DNA from: Gluconobacter kanchanaburiensis NBRC 103587
GTDB lineage: Bacteria; Pseudomonadota; Alphaproteobacteria; Acetobacterales; Acetobacteraceae
Length of the DNA stretch: 64,000 bases
Direction of reading: 5' to 3'
Assembly: GCF_007988905.1 (NCBI RefSeq)
Contig: NZ_BJVA01000014.1
Location: forward strand, 1 to 64,000
In this document: positions 37,600-46,855 of the stretch, piece by piece
Layout: each line of letters opens with the position of its first letter
How positions within the stretch are numbered: the first letter of the stretch is position 1
Made by a program: the position numbers and the translations under genes
Notes under the pieces: model-generated
The model's database searches: none
The model's input: only the letters and a program-made list of their open reading frames with translations
Told to the model about the DNA's origin: nothing

Positions 37600-37809
37600 G
37601 TGAAACACACAGGCGCCGTCGCGCTCTTCGTCCTACTCGCAGCCTGCGCCTCCAGAGGGCCGGCTGACATGGCGACCACAACCAACGACGACGACCCGGG
37701 TTACAGCGTCCGAAGCCATCAGGGCGGCGGAATGGGCGGCAATGGCAGTATCTGGAGCGAAGTCCTGCGGACTGCACTCCAAACCGGCATGGGCTTCGTC
37801 CATCACTGA
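37600..37809 (+). CDS. Small lipoprotein, 69 residues
   Basis: A GTG start at 37600, about 10 bases after AAGGA, opens VKHTGAVALFVLLAACASRG with lipobox LAAC at residues 13-16. The rest is Gly-rich (HQGGGMGGNGSIWSEVLRT) and ends in GMGFVHH. ATG 37564 in the same frame is an alternative start but would put extra residues before the signal. Probably an inner- or outer-membrane-anchored lipoprotein; function unknown. It converges with the GST gene 3 bp away. Confidence 0.6.
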   Translation: MKHTGAVALFVLLAACASRGPADMATTTNDDDPGYSVRSHQGGGMGGNGSIWSEVLRTALQTGMGFVHH

Positions 37810-37812
37810 GCG

Positions 37813-38460
37813 TCAGTAAATCAGACGCCACTCCGGCGGCTCTGCTATTGCAAGATCGTACCATTCCCGCATCAACGGATGATCGAGCATCATCCGGACC
37901 CATACCTTTACGACAGGATCGACATCCAGTTCGAACGTGTGAATGCGGATGGCGATCGGCGCATACATGCAGTCCGCAACCGTCATCCGCTCTCCGAACA
38001 GGAAGGGCGTCGGCTGCCCCGAACGCAGAAGCGCGCCTTTGAGTGTACGGCTCAGCAGCGCCACATCGGCCGCGAGCTCCTCACTGATCTCCGGCAGAGG
38101 CGCGGGAGTGCGCTCGACATCCATGGAGCAGTTCTGGCGGATCGGACGGAAACCGGCATGCATCTGCGCGCTGATGCTACGGGCATGTGCCCGCACGACC
38201 CGGTCTTCGGGCCACAGGGACGGCGCAATTTCCGCGCAATACTCGCAGACCGCCAGACTTTCCCAGACATCCGCACCGTCATGCTGAAGATACGGCACCA
38301 TCCGGTTGGGCGAACGCGCATGAATCTCGGTCGTCCGGCCAGCACCCTTGAGCGCAATGACCTCTTCCGTCACGTCCAGCCCGGCCAGCCGCACTGCCAG
38401 CCAGCCCCTCAGGGACCAGGACGAATACCGGCGCGACCCCAAAAGCAGCACACCCGCCAT
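37813..38460 (-). CDS. Glutathione S-transferase family protein
   Basis: A 215-residue GST-fold protein. N-terminal thioredoxin-like domain GSRRYSSWSLRGWLAVRLAG at residues 8-27 has the Ser/Tyr start typical of the zeta or maleylacetoacetate isomerase-like group, and the Pro of cis turn is in MVPYLQHD near 56. The GSH gamma-glutamyl site is DVWESLAVCEY near 66. The C-terminal helical domain follows residue 90. Its ATG overlaps the mnmA stop codon (ATGA), so the two are co-transcribed. Role: detoxification or GSH-linked reduction; substrate unknown. Confidence 0.85.
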   Translation of the reverse strand: MAGVLLLGSRRYSSWSLRGWLAVRLAGLDVTEEVIALKGAGRTTEIHARSPNRMVPYLQHDGADVWESLAVCEYCAEIAPSLWPEDRVVRAHARSISAQMHAGFRPIRQNCSMDVERTPAPLPEISEELAADVALLSRTLKGALLRSGQPTPFLFGERMTVADCMYAPIAIRIHTFELDVDPVVKVWVRMMLDHPLMREWYDLAIAEPPEWRLIY

Positions 38461-39545
38461 CAGGCCTCTCCCGCAGTAATAAAACCGCCACCCAGCACGC
38501 GGCTTCCATCATACAGCACACAGGCCTGACCGGGCGCGGGCATCGCGGCCTCGTTCAGCTCAACCAGTGCGCCACCATTCTCCAATGGCTTTACGACAGC
38601 CTCGCGCAGCTTCTCCCGCGCGCGGATCTGTACGCCACAGCGCACACCCTCGGCAGGGGCATCAATCAGCCAGTTCATGTCGCGCAGACGCACCGTACGG
38701 CGGCTATCAGCTTCCGAAGCCTGCACGCGCGGCCCGACCACGATGCGACGCTTCGGCACATCAATGCGCGTCACCATCTGGCGCTCGCCGGTTGCGGTGT
38801 GGATATCGCCCAGACGCTTGCTCTGCCCGACCGTATAACGCGCCACGCCTTCGTGACGACCTAGAACCCTGCCGTCCTCGTCTACAATCTCGCCCTCGCC
38901 CCGTACTTCCGGACGCAGCTTCTCGACCAGTTCCGCATAGGAGCCGGTGGGGACGAAACAGATATCCTGACTGTCCGGCTTGGCCGCAATCGACAGCCCG
39001 AGCTCTTCGGCGAGCGCACGGACATGCGCCTTGTCCGGCATCTCGCCCAACGGAAAGCGCAGATAATCGAGCTGATCTTTGGTCGTGGCGAACAGAAACC
39101 AGGTCTGGTCCCGCTCGGCATCGACAGGGCGGTGCATTTCCGCCCCGTCCGGCCCTTCGACACGGCGGACGTAATGCCCGGTCGCCATGGCCTCGCAGCC
39201 CAGATCCCGCGCCATGCCCAAAAGGTCCGTGAACTTCACGCCCTGATTGCAGGCCACGCAGGGAACAGGCGTTTCGCCACGCGCATAGGCGTCCGCGAAG
39301 CTCTCGACCACACTGTCACGGAAGCGGCTTTCCGCATCAATGACGTAGTGCGGAAAGCCCAGACGGTCCGCCACGGCGCGCGCATCCATGATGTCACGCC
39401 CCGCACAGCACGCGCCTGGCTTGGCCGCCTGTCCGTGGTCGTAGAGCTGAAGAGTCGCACCAATCACCTCGTGGCCCTGCCGTTTGAGCAGCGCGGCCAC
39501 TACGGAACTGTCCACGCCTCCCGACATGGCAACGAGGATCCGCAT
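38460..39545 (-). CDS. mnmA: tRNA-specific 2-thiouridylase
   Basis: A 361-residue enzyme placing sulfur at U34 of tRNA-Lys, -Glu and -Gln. The PP-loop SGGVDSSV is at residues 8-15. The catalytic cysteines are C99 in PVPCVACNQGVKF and C196 in DSQDICFVPTGSY; C96 precedes it. C-terminal substrate domain follows. It sits directly downstream of ferredoxin (5 bp gap) and two cysteine desulfurases that can supply persulfide, a coherent sulfur-transfer operon. Confidence 0.96.
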   Translation of the reverse strand: MRILVAMSGGVDSSVVAALLKRQGHEVIGATLQLYDHGQAAKPGACCAGRDIMDARAVADRLGFPHYVIDAESRFRDSVVESFADAYARGETPVPCVACNQGVKFTDLLGMARDLGCEAMATGHYVRRVEGPDGAEMHRPVDAERDQTWFLFATTKDQLDYLRFPLGEMPDKAHVRALAEELGLSIAAKPDSQDICFVPTGSYAELVEKLRPEVRGEGEIVDEDGRVLGRHEGVARYTVGQSKRLGDIHTATGERQMVTRIDVPKRRIVVGPRVQASEADSRRTVRLRDMNWLIDAPAEGVRCGVQIRAREKLREAVVKPLENGGALVELNEAAMPAPGQACVLYDGSRVLGGGFITAGEA

Positions 39546-39550
39546 GGTGC

Positions 39551-39865
39551 TCAGCCCGCCTTCGGAAGGCGGACGGTCAGGCCATCCAGCGCATCCGTCA
39601 TAACAATCTGGCAGCCCAGACGGGAGGTCTTTTCCAGACCGAACGCCAGGTCGAGCATGTCTTCCTCGTCATCCGTCGGCGCGCTCAGTTTCGCAGCCCA
39701 TTCCGGATCGACAACCACATGGCAGGTCGCGCAGGCCAGCGAGCCTTCGCAGGCACCCTCAAGATCGAGGTCGTGCTTATGCGCAATTTCCAGCACCGAC
39801 AGGCCGACAGGCGCGTCCACGTCACGACGGGTTCCGTCACGCTCGATAAAAGTCATCTTGGGCAT
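39551..39865 (-). CDS. fdx: [2Fe-2S] ferredoxin, adrenodoxin type
   Basis: A 104-residue electron carrier. Cluster ligands C39, C45, C48 ([14 protein letters not shown]) and C84 (SRLGCQIV) match the ISC-associated type with C-x5-C-x2-C. It lies between a cysteine desulfurase and mnmA in one operon. ISC ferredoxins provide electrons for reduction of persulfide sulfur during Fe-S cluster assembly, which fits. Confidence 0.93.
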   Translation of the reverse strand: MPKMTFIERDGTRRDVDAPVGLSVLEIAHKHDLDLEGACEGSLACATCHVVVDPEWAAKLSAPTDDEEDMLDLAFGLEKTSRLGCQIVMTDALDGLTVRLPKAG

Positions 39866-39887
39866 AGGTCGTCCGTTTTTTCCGGTT

Positions 39888-41030
39888 TCAGTTGTGGTGG
39901 CACGCCCGGGCGGCTGCGATCAGAAAAGAGGCCGCACGGTCAATATCGGCCTTGGAGGTAAAGCGTCCGACCGACAGGCGCAAGCATCGCGATGCATCCT
40001 GTGCAGAAAGTCCTATTGCGGTCAGAACATAGGACGGCGCAATTTCCGCTGCCGTACAGGCGGATCCGGTCGAGGCGGCGATGTCCGGACAGGCTTCCAG
40101 CATATCCAGCGCTGCCAATCCTTCCGGTAGACACACATTCAGCGCGCCCGCCAGACGCGGCGCTCCAGCGCCGTTCAGAACAGTTCCCGGGAGGCCGTCC
40201 CGAAGCTGCGCCCACAGATCGTCCCGCAAAAACACCTGACGCGCGACCTCATCCGCCAGAGTGGCCGCAGCCAGTTCCGCAGCGACTCCGAACCCAACCA
40301 CGAGAGGCGTCGGAACTGTTCCTGATCGGAATCCCCGCTCCTGGCCGCCGCCGGACAACAGAGGCTCCAGACGCACACGCGGACGCCGCCGGACATACAG
40401 CGCACCAATCCCTTTTGGCCCATACATCTTGTGTGCGGAAACAGATGCTAGATCCACATTGTGCAAGGACATCGGCATTTTCCCGGCCATCTGCGCCAGA
40501 TCGACATGCATCAGCGCACCCGCCTCCTTCACGATTGCCGCAAGCCGGGGAATATCCTGCAACACGCCCGTCTCGTTGTTCGCGGCCATGATACTGACCA
40601 GCAGCGTCGGCACCTTCAGCGCCTCCCGCAGGGCCTCAGGATCAACCCGCCCCTCACCATCCACGCCCAGCACGACCGCCTCAAAGCCTTCGCCCATCAG
40701 CGCACGCACCGATTCCAGAACGCACTTATGCTCGGTAGCGACCGTGACGATCCGCCGTCTCGGGTCCCCCAGTCGCGCCAGATGCCGCGCCGCCCCCTTG
40801 ATGGCGAGGTTGTTCGCCTCCGTCGCCCCGGACGTGAACACAATCTCCCGCGCCTCCACGCCCAAAAGCTTCGCCACGCTTTCCCGCGCCCGCTCCACGG
40901 CCTGCGCCGCCTTCCGCCCCGGCCCATGCACACTGTGCGGATTGCCAAAATCTTCCCCGAACCACGGCAACATGGCCTTCACAACCGCCGGATCACACGG
41001 CGTTGTCGAAAGATAATCGAGATAGATCAT
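39888..41030 (-). CDS. Cysteine desulfurase (IscS/NifS family), first
   Basis: A 380-residue PLP enzyme converting cysteine to alanine and persulfide. The PLP Lys is in [16 protein letters not shown] near 200, and the active Cys is in [17 protein letters not shown] near 323. The PLP-phosphate site TSGATEANN is near 71-79. ATG 41030 gives the classical start [13 protein letters not shown]; the frame is open to 41189. It probably serves ISC or tRNA thiolation with the next genes. It starts 22 bp after the stop of a second desulfurase. Confidence 0.94.
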   Translation of the reverse strand: MIYLDYLSTTPCDPAVVKAMLPWFGEDFGNPHSVHGPGRKAAQAVERARESVAKLLGVEAREIVFTSGATEANNLAIKGAARHLARLGDPRRRIVTVATEHKCVLESVRALMGEGFEAVVLGVDGEGRVDPEALREALKVPTLLVSIMAANNETGVLQDIPRLAAIVKEAGALMHVDLAQMAGKMPMSLHNVDLASVSAHKMYGPKGIGALYVRRRPRVRLEPLLSGGGQERGFRSGTVPTPLVVGFGVAAELAAATLADEVARQVFLRDDLWAQLRDGLPGTVLNGAGAPRLAGALNVCLPEGLAALDMLEACPDIAASTGSACTAAEIAPSYVLTAIGLSAQDASRCLRLSVGRFTSKADIDRAASFLIAAARACHHN

Positions 41031-41052
41031 ACCTACTGCCTCTTTGCCCGTC

Positions 41053-42153
41053 TCACTTCCGCAAACGTCGTGCCATGGCCTCATAGGCCTCACAGAACGC
41101 CTCGACCTGGGCTTCCTGCACATTCCAGGGCAGCGACACGCGAATGGCCTGCGACGCGCCGTCCGTCTCCCCCATCGCCCGCAGGACATGCGAGGACGAC
41201 ACTTTTCCTGACGAACAGGCCGAGCCCGCCGAAACGCAGAATCCAGACAGATCCAGCGCCATAAGCTGGACCTGAGCCGCTACCCCGTCCAGAATCAAAC
41301 AGCTCGTGTTCGGCAACCGCGCCACAGCCTCACCCGCAATCCGCGCGCCAACGCTTTTCGCAGCCGCTTCGACACGCCCCCGAAGACGCTGCACCGGAGC
41401 CCAGTCCTGAGCACGGGCAGCATCGAATGCTGCCGCCATTCCCAGAATAGCTGGAAGCGCCTGCGTCCCGCCCCGGCGCCCCCGCTCCTGACCGCCACCA
41501 GCCACCAGCGCATCCATAGGCTCGTCTTCCGCCAGCAGGAGCGCGCCCGCCCCTTTTGGGCCACCCATCTTGTGCCCGGACACCGCAACACTACACCCGC
41601 CCAGCGCAAACGGCATCCGCCCCGCACTCTGCACGGCATCGACATGCAGATGTGCTCCCGAGTCGCGACAGACCACCAACACCTCCTCCAGCGGCGAAAG
41701 CACCCCCGTCTCGTTATTGGCGGACATCACGCAGACCAGCGCCGGACCGGTGTCCCGCAACCGCGAGCGCAAGTGTTCCACGTCCAGAATCCCGTCCCTG
41801 TTTACGGGCAGGATTTCAGCCTCTGGTGCAGCCCTGAGAATAGCATCATGTTCCGTAGTCCCAACGAAAATCCGGCGCTCCTGTCCAAACGCATGAACCG
41901 CCATCGCATCGGCTTCCGTCGCCCCCGATGTAAACACACAGGTGCCGGAAATCCGCCCGAAACCCGAGGCAACCCGGCTGCGGGCATCCTCCAGAAACCG
42001 GCGAGCTTCCCGCCCCTCGGCATGCACCGAAGACGGGTTCCCGGACAGCAGCATCCCCTCCAGCGCCGCCTCCTTCGCGCCGGGACGTAGAGGCTCGGTG
42101 GCATTGGCATCCAAATAGGTCGTCCCGGAGACGGTCTTGAGTGCAGTCATCAT
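41053..42153 (-). CDS. Cysteine desulfurase (IscS/NifS family), second
   Basis: A 366-residue homologue. Lys in AVSGHKMGGPKGAGAL near 196; Cys in SAGSACSSGKVSSSHVLRAM near 316. It differs clearly from the first copy, so they are not a recent duplication. The frame extends upstream via TTG to 42171, but ATG 42153 (or 42150) follows GGAAAA and gives a typical start. Together with the first copy, fdx and mnmA it forms one operon. No IscU or SufBCD gene is visible in the window. Confidence 0.92.
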   Translation of the reverse strand: MMTALKTVSGTTYLDANATEPLRPGAKEAALEGMLLSGNPSSVHAEGREARRFLEDARSRVASGFGRISGTCVFTSGATEADAMAVHAFGQERRIFVGTTEHDAILRAAPEAEILPVNRDGILDVEHLRSRLRDTGPALVCVMSANNETGVLSPLEEVLVVCRDSGAHLHVDAVQSAGRMPFALGGCSVAVSGHKMGGPKGAGALLLAEDEPMDALVAGGGQERGRRGGTQALPAILGMAAAFDAARAQDWAPVQRLRGRVEAAAKSVGARIAGEAVARLPNTSCLILDGVAAQVQLMALDLSGFCVSAGSACSSGKVSSSHVLRAMGETDGASQAIRVSLPWNVQEAQVEAFCEAYEAMARRLRK

Positions 42154-42289
42154 GTTTTCCAGATTGGACAAACTGGCGGAAATCGCAACGCCATGTCGAT
42201 TTTGGTGGAAATCAGGTTTTGCGAATCGATATACACAGCACCACCGGACGGCAGAGTTCCAATTCTGCCTGACACAGTGCGAGAGTATT

Positions 42290-42955
42290 ATGCCTGAAGT
42301 GATGTTCGCCGGCCCAGACGGCCGGCTTGAGGGTCGTTACCACCACTCCAGCGAACCCAACGCTCCGCTTGCCCTGGTGCTGCATCCCCATCCGCTCCAC
42401 GGCGGCACCATGAACAACCGTATCACCTACACGATGTATCGTAGCTTCGAGAAGATGGGCTTCTCGGTCATGCGTTACAATTCACGTGGCGTAGGCCGCT
42501 CCCAAGGCCGTTACGATGGCGGTATCGGCGAGATTTCCGATGCAGCTGCAGCCCTCGACTGGATGCAGATGGTCAATCCGAACTCCACCGAACTGTGGAT
42601 CTCGGGCTATTCCTTCGGTGCCTTCGTCGGCATGCAGCTTCTTATGCGCCGTCCCGAGATCAGCGGCTGGATCAGCGTGGCCCCGCCGGCCAACGACTAC
42701 GATTTCGGCTTCCTCGCACCCTGCCCCTGCGGCGGCCTGATGATCGCTGGCGGCAAGGACGAACTGGCCCCGGAGCCAGGAATCCGCAAGCTGGTGGACA
42801 AGCTGAACACCCAGAAGAATGTGACCGTTGACTATCGCATCTTCGAAGACGCCGACCACATTTTCGCCAAACAGGCAGACCGGGTCGCTGAAGCACTTGA
42901 AGACCACGTCAATACGATGCGTGGCCGCAAAGCCCTGGCTCTGGCCGCCGACTGA
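42290..42955 (+). CDS. Alpha/beta hydrolase
   Basis: A 221-residue hydrolase of the COG2945-type family. ATG 42290 gives MPEVMFAGPDGRLEGRYHHS. The oxyanion region reads LHPHPLHGGTMNN near 33. The nucleophile Ser is in SGYSFGAFVG near 107, the acid is in GGKDELAPEPG near 155, and His lies in EDADHIFAKQ near 190. The three form the expected catalytic triad. The substrate is unknown. It is divergent from the cysteine desulfurases and followed by a strong terminator. The upstream frame to 42137 looks like non-coding leader. Confidence 0.85.
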   Translation: MPEVMFAGPDGRLEGRYHHSSEPNAPLALVLHPHPLHGGTMNNRITYTMYRSFEKMGFSVMRYNSRGVGRSQGRYDGGIGEISDAAAALDWMQMVNPNSTELWISGYSFGAFVGMQLLMRRPEISGWISVAPPANDYDFGFLAPCPCGGLMIAGGKDELAPEPGIRKLVDKLNTQKNVTVDYRIFEDADHIFAKQADRVAEALEDHVNTMRGRKALALAAD

Positions 42956-42987
42956 TCTGAAAAATCTTCTTCCATCAGATGTTTTTT

Positions 42988-43020
42988 CAGAAAGGCTCTC
43001 CTCAATGGAGAGCCTTTCTG
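42988..43020 (+). terminator. Rho-independent-like terminator
   Basis: CAGAAAGGCTCTCC pairs perfectly with GGAGAGCCTTTCTG around the loop TCAAT. It follows the hydrolase stop by 33 bases and is followed by a short CTTTC. It separates the hydrolase from tyrS. Confidence 0.8.
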
Positions 43021-43106
43021 CTTTCGGGCCGGAGTTTCCGCCCGCCCATCGGTCATGCTAGGGTCCGCATCCCTTCTTTTCAGCAGCAGCGTAGCAAGAC
43101 CGATCC

Positions 43107-44357
43107 ATGCCAAAGAGTCCGTTCCTCCTTGAAGCCCAGGCCCGTGACCTGATCTTCCAGTGCACCGACCTCGACGCCCTCGACGAGGCCATGCTGGCCG
43201 GACCGATCACCGCTTATGTAGGCTTCGACCCGACAGCGGACTCCCTTCATGTCGGCAACGCGCTCTCCATCATGGCACTGCGCCTGCTCCAGAAGCACGG
43301 CCATCGCCCGATCGCCCTGATGGGTGGCGGTACGGCCAAGATCGGCGATCCGTCCTTCCGCGACGAGGCCCGGTCTCTGATTACAAACGAAACCATCGCG
43401 CACAACATCGCCGGAATCGAGAAATCCCTGCGCCAGTTCATCACCTTCAGCGACGAAGACCCGTCCAGCGGCGCCATCCTCGCCAACAACGCTGACTGGC
43501 TGGACAAGCTCTCCTACATCAACCTGCTTCAGGACGTTGGCGCACATTTCTCCATCAGCCGCATGCTCTCCTTCGACAGCGTGAAGCAGCGTCTGGAGCG
43601 GGAACAGGGACTGACATTCCTGGAATTCAACTATTCCATCCTCCAGTCCTACGATTTCCGCGAACTGAACCGCCGCCACGGTGCCGTCCTCCAAATGGGC
43701 GGCTCGGACCAATGGGGCAACATCGTCTCCGGCATCGACCTCGCCCGTCGCACAGACGGAAAACAGATCTTCGGTCTGACCACACCGCTCGTCACCACGT
43801 CCTCGGGCGCAAAAATGGGCAAGTCCGCCAACGGCGCGACATGGGTCCGGGCAGAGCGTCTGCCAGTTTTTGAATACTGGCAGTTCTGGCGCAACACCGA
43901 AGACGCCGATGTCGGCCGTTTCCTCAAGCTTTTCACGGATCTTCCGATCGAGGAGTGCGAACGTCTCGGCGCGCTCGAAGGCGCGGACATCAACGACGCC
44001 AAGAAGATCCTCGCCACCGAGGCCACTGCCATCTGCCACGGTCGCGCCGCCGCCGAAGACGCCGCTGAAACAGCCCGACGCGTTTTCGAGCAGGGCTCTG
44101 CACAGGCCGCGCTACCGGAAATCGACCTGCCCGCTACCCTGATCGCGGAAGGGCTGCCTGCTTTCCGGGTCTTTCAGGAAGCCGGACTGGCCGCGAGCGG
44201 TGGAGAAGCGCGCCGTCTGATCCGGGGCGGCGGCGGGCGCGTCAACGATGTGGTGATCTCGGACGAAAACCAGACCTTCACACTCGACGATCTGCGGGAC
44301 GGTACCCTGAAAGTCTCGTCTGGGAAAAAGAAGCACATCCTCCTCCGTCCGGTCTGA
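43107..44357 (+). CDS. tyrS: Tyrosyl-tRNA synthetase
   Basis: A 416-residue class I aminoacyl-tRNA synthetase. The HIGH-like motif is HVGN (residues 48-51) and the KMSKS-like motif is KMGKS near 236-240. Tyr-binding residues are in AYVGFDPTADSLHVGN and QMGGSDQWGN near 195. The C-terminal S4 domain (ASGGEARRLIRGGGGRVNDV) binds the tRNA arm. Length is typical of the TyrRS type 1. It is a single gene after a terminator. Confidence 0.96.
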   Translation: MPKSPFLLEAQARDLIFQCTDLDALDEAMLAGPITAYVGFDPTADSLHVGNALSIMALRLLQKHGHRPIALMGGGTAKIGDPSFRDEARSLITNETIAHNIAGIEKSLRQFITFSDEDPSSGAILANNADWLDKLSYINLLQDVGAHFSISRMLSFDSVKQRLEREQGLTFLEFNYSILQSYDFRELNRRHGAVLQMGGSDQWGNIVSGIDLARRTDGKQIFGLTTPLVTTSSGAKMGKSANGATWVRAERLPVFEYWQFWRNTEDADVGRFLKLFTDLPIEECERLGALEGADINDAKKILATEATAICHGRAAAEDAAETARRVFEQGSAQAALPEIDLPATLIAEGLPAFRVFQEAGLAASGGEARRLIRGGGGRVNDVVISDENQTFTLDDLRDGTLKVSSGKKKHILLRPV

Positions 44358-44499
44358 GCGCCTCACGCGCGCGCCATGACGGCTGTCATCCAAGACACCT
44401 GACACTGCGCCCTGTTTTTTCTGTCCCGAAACGGGCATCCTTACAGCGGGTTGCTCCCCCACGGAGATACGGGGGAGATGAGGCGGAGATGCAGTACGG

Positions 44500-45051
44500 A
44501 TGACGACGGAACGGAAAAACTGGCGTGGCCTTCTGACCGACTGCGGAGGACTGGCATTCGCCATCGTCTGGGCGGCAAGGGGCGCACATGCGGGCAGACT
44601 TCCCATCTCTTTGACCGTCGCACTCATCGCGATCCCGACACTCCTACTGCTCCTTGGTTTCATACGGCGTGACCTCGTTCTGCGACGTCCTGAAATTTCT
44701 CTCGACCCCAAACTGACGCGGCGGATCAAAATCCTACGCTTCGCAGGGATTTTCGCTGCCGTCTCCTGGACGCAGGCCCATCACCGAGTGGATCTTTTCT
44801 ATCCCATGCTCGGCGCCATCATCGGGCTGTCTTACATTCCGCTGGGCCGCGCCATGAAAGAGCCGATCCATATCGGGATGGGCGCTGCCATCATCGTGAT
44901 TTCGGGCCTTTCCCTGCTTCTGCCTGAACCTGGCCATCTCGAGGTCGCAGGCTTCGGAACTGCTCTGGCGATCTGGGTGGGAAGCATGCTGCGACTGCAC
45001 CGTTCGAGCCTTTCGCCCGGCGTAGAGCCCTCACCAGCCACGCTCTCCTGA
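44500..45051 (+). CDS. Polytopic membrane protein linked to DesK/DesR-like system
   Basis: A 183-residue membrane protein with about five hydrophobic segments, for example LLLLLGFIRRDL near 50, ILRFAGIFAAVSWTQAHHRV near 78-97 and GMGAAIIVISGLSLLLPEPG near 125-145. No family is recognised. The last codons overlap the ATG of the histidine kinase gene by one base, so it is the first gene of that operon and may be a partner or target of the sensor. A hairpin (CTCCCCC at 44454-44460 with GGGGGAG at 44471-44477) precedes the gene. Confidence 0.6.
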   Translation: MTTERKNWRGLLTDCGGLAFAIVWAARGAHAGRLPISLTVALIAIPTLLLLLGFIRRDLVLRRPEISLDPKLTRRIKILRFAGIFAAVSWTQAHHRVDLFYPMLGAIIGLSYIPLGRAMKEPIHIGMGAAIIVISGLSLLLPEPGHLEVAGFGTALAIWVGSMLRLHRSSLSPGVEPSPATLS

Positions 45052-46175
45052 TGGCCACAGACTCCCTTTCCCGCCATCTCGCCGACCGTCGTACGCCTTG
45101 GCCGCACTTCAATCACTATCTGGTGGCCTATCTGAGCTACCTGCTCTTCTATCCGGTTCCATGGCTGCTGGGCTATCACCGCCCCACACTTTCAGGCGTC
45201 ATGTTCTCAGCGGCGGCAATGCTGCTGTTCCTGCTTGTCTATTTCGCGCCCTACCGCAAAGACCGCTATTACGGCTACGGCGAAATCATCCTCACCGATC
45301 TGATCGGCTATGCCTGTGCCTGGACGCGTGGCGACTGGCAAGTCTACTGCATTTTCGCAGCCGGAATGTGCGCCCGATTACCTGGAAAGCGGCAGTCCAT
45401 CACGATGGTCATCCTGCTACAGGTCGTCCTGATTATTTCCGGCCATTTCCGGCACAAGACCACACTGGAAGTCATCCCCGGCGCCTTTTTCAGCATCATC
45501 ACCTATATGGGCACGCTGGTGCAGTGGCAGCTCGGCATCCGCAATTTCGAACTTCGCGAAGCCCAGAACGAGATCCGTACCCTCGCCACCACAGCAGAGC
45601 GCGAACGCATCGCCCGCGACCTGCACGATCTTCTGGGCCATTCCCTGACTGTCATTTCCGTCAAAGCCGAACTCTCAGAACGGCTGTTTATGGCTGATCC
45701 CCCCCGCGCCCGGCAGGAAATCAACGAAATCAGTCAGATCGCCCGCACATCCCTGCGCGAGGTGCGCGAAGCCGTATCCGGCATGAACGGCGCGTCCCTC
45801 CTACGGGAACTGGACCGTGCCCGTAGAGCTCTCCACACCGCTGGCATTACCCTTATACTGAACGACCCTAAACCGTCCGCTGAACAGCCACCGAACAGCG
45901 TTCTGGCCCTTGCGCTACGGGAAGCCGTTACGAATGTCATCCGTCATTCCGAAGCCCGGACCTGCACCTTGACCTTCGGATACGATGCAAAAGGCCAGAT
46001 CCATACGTTCAGCCTTGAAGACGACGGCCCGATCCAAACGCCCAGGCCGGGAAGCGCGCTCGTTGAAGGTAATGGTCTGCGCGGCATGCGCGCGAGGCTC
46101 GCCGCGTCTGGCGGCACACTCACAATTTCTCACCGCTCCCAGAGTTTCAAACTGACTGCGACGACACTGCCATGA
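45051..46175 (+). CDS. Sensor histidine kinase, DesK-like (NarL-linked HisKA_3 family)
   Basis: A 374-residue kinase. Five to six membrane segments fill residues 22-160, with no large sensor domain, as in thermosensor DesK. The phospho-acceptor His is in ERIARDLHDLLGHSLTVISV near 193, the HisKA_3 motif. The ATPase domain shows LREAVTNVIRHSEA near 290 and GNGLRGMRARLAASGGTL near 340. Overlaps its regulator gene by 4 bases. Role is inferred as sensing of membrane state; the true signal is not known. Confidence 0.88.
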   Translation: MATDSLSRHLADRRTPWPHFNHYLVAYLSYLLFYPVPWLLGYHRPTLSGVMFSAAAMLLFLLVYFAPYRKDRYYGYGEIILTDLIGYACAWTRGDWQVYCIFAAGMCARLPGKRQSITMVILLQVVLIISGHFRHKTTLEVIPGAFFSIITYMGTLVQWQLGIRNFELREAQNEIRTLATTAERERIARDLHDLLGHSLTVISVKAELSERLFMADPPRARQEINEISQIARTSLREVREAVSGMNGASLLRELDRARRALHTAGITLILNDPKPSAEQPPNSVLALALREAVTNVIRHSEARTCTLTFGYDAKGQIHTFSLEDDGPIQTPRPGSALVEGNGLRGMRARLAASGGTLTISHRSQSFKLTATTLP

Positions 46176-46777
46176 TCCGCCTCATCCTTGCCGAAGACCA
46201 GACCATGCTCCTCGATGCCTTTGAGGCGCTCCTGCAACTTGAAGACGACATCAAAATCGTCGGTCGCGCCACCGATGGTCGCGAAGCGCTGGCGATGATT
46301 CGCGAACACCGCCCCGATGTCGTTCTGACCGATATCGAAATGCCGCATGTCACGGGTATCGAACTGGCGGAAAAAATCCTTGAGGAAGGTCTCCCCAGCC
46401 GCGTCATGATCGTGACGACCTTTGGCCGCTCCGGCTATCTACGCCGCGCGCTTCAGGCTGGCGTCCGGGGCTACATGCTCAAGGACGCGCCCATCACACA
46501 GCTTGCGGCCGCCATCCGCAAGGTCGCGGCAGGTGGACGCGCCATCGCGCCCGATCTGGCCGAGGCCGTCTGGGACGCACTGCCCGACCCGCTCTCCGAA
46601 CGCGAACGCGCCATGCTCCGCCTCGCCGAGGCCGGACGCACCAACCGCGAGATCGCCGAGGCACTGTCCCTATCCTCCGGCACGGTCCGCAACTATTTTT
46701 CGGAAATCGTCCAGAAACTGGATGCCCGAAACCGGATCGAAGCAGGACGCATCGCCCGCTCCAACGGGTGGCTCTGA
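46172..46777 (+). CDS. Response regulator, NarL/FixJ family (DesR-like)
   Basis: A 201-residue regulator. The receiver runs from residue 1 to about 120 with Asp54 in DVVLTDIEMPHVTG as phosphorylation site and acid pocket AEDQ at 7-10. The C-terminal LuxR-type HTH is LSERERAMLRLAEAGRTNRE, then IAEALSLSSGTVRNYFSEIV near 148-180. Partner of the kinase immediately upstream. Its regulon is unknown; a fatty-acid desaturase would be typical for DesR, but none lies in the window. Confidence 0.9.
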   Translation: MIRLILAEDQTMLLDAFEALLQLEDDIKIVGRATDGREALAMIREHRPDVVLTDIEMPHVTGIELAEKILEEGLPSRVMIVTTFGRSGYLRRALQAGVRGYMLKDAPITQLAAAIRKVAAGGRAIAPDLAEAVWDALPDPLSERERAMLRLAEAGRTNREIAEALSLSSGTVRNYFSEIVQKLDARNRIEAGRIARSNGWL

Positions 46778-46855
46778 TCGGCAAGACAGGGAAAGCTCCC
46801 GGAGACGGATCACATCATGATATGATGAGACGACAAGACCGTTGAAAGGCCTTCC

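Noticed and set aside
41053-42153. Considered as a recent duplicate of the neighbouring desulfurase
   Set aside because: The two proteins differ in most segments around the Lys and Cys motifs, so they are old paralogues.
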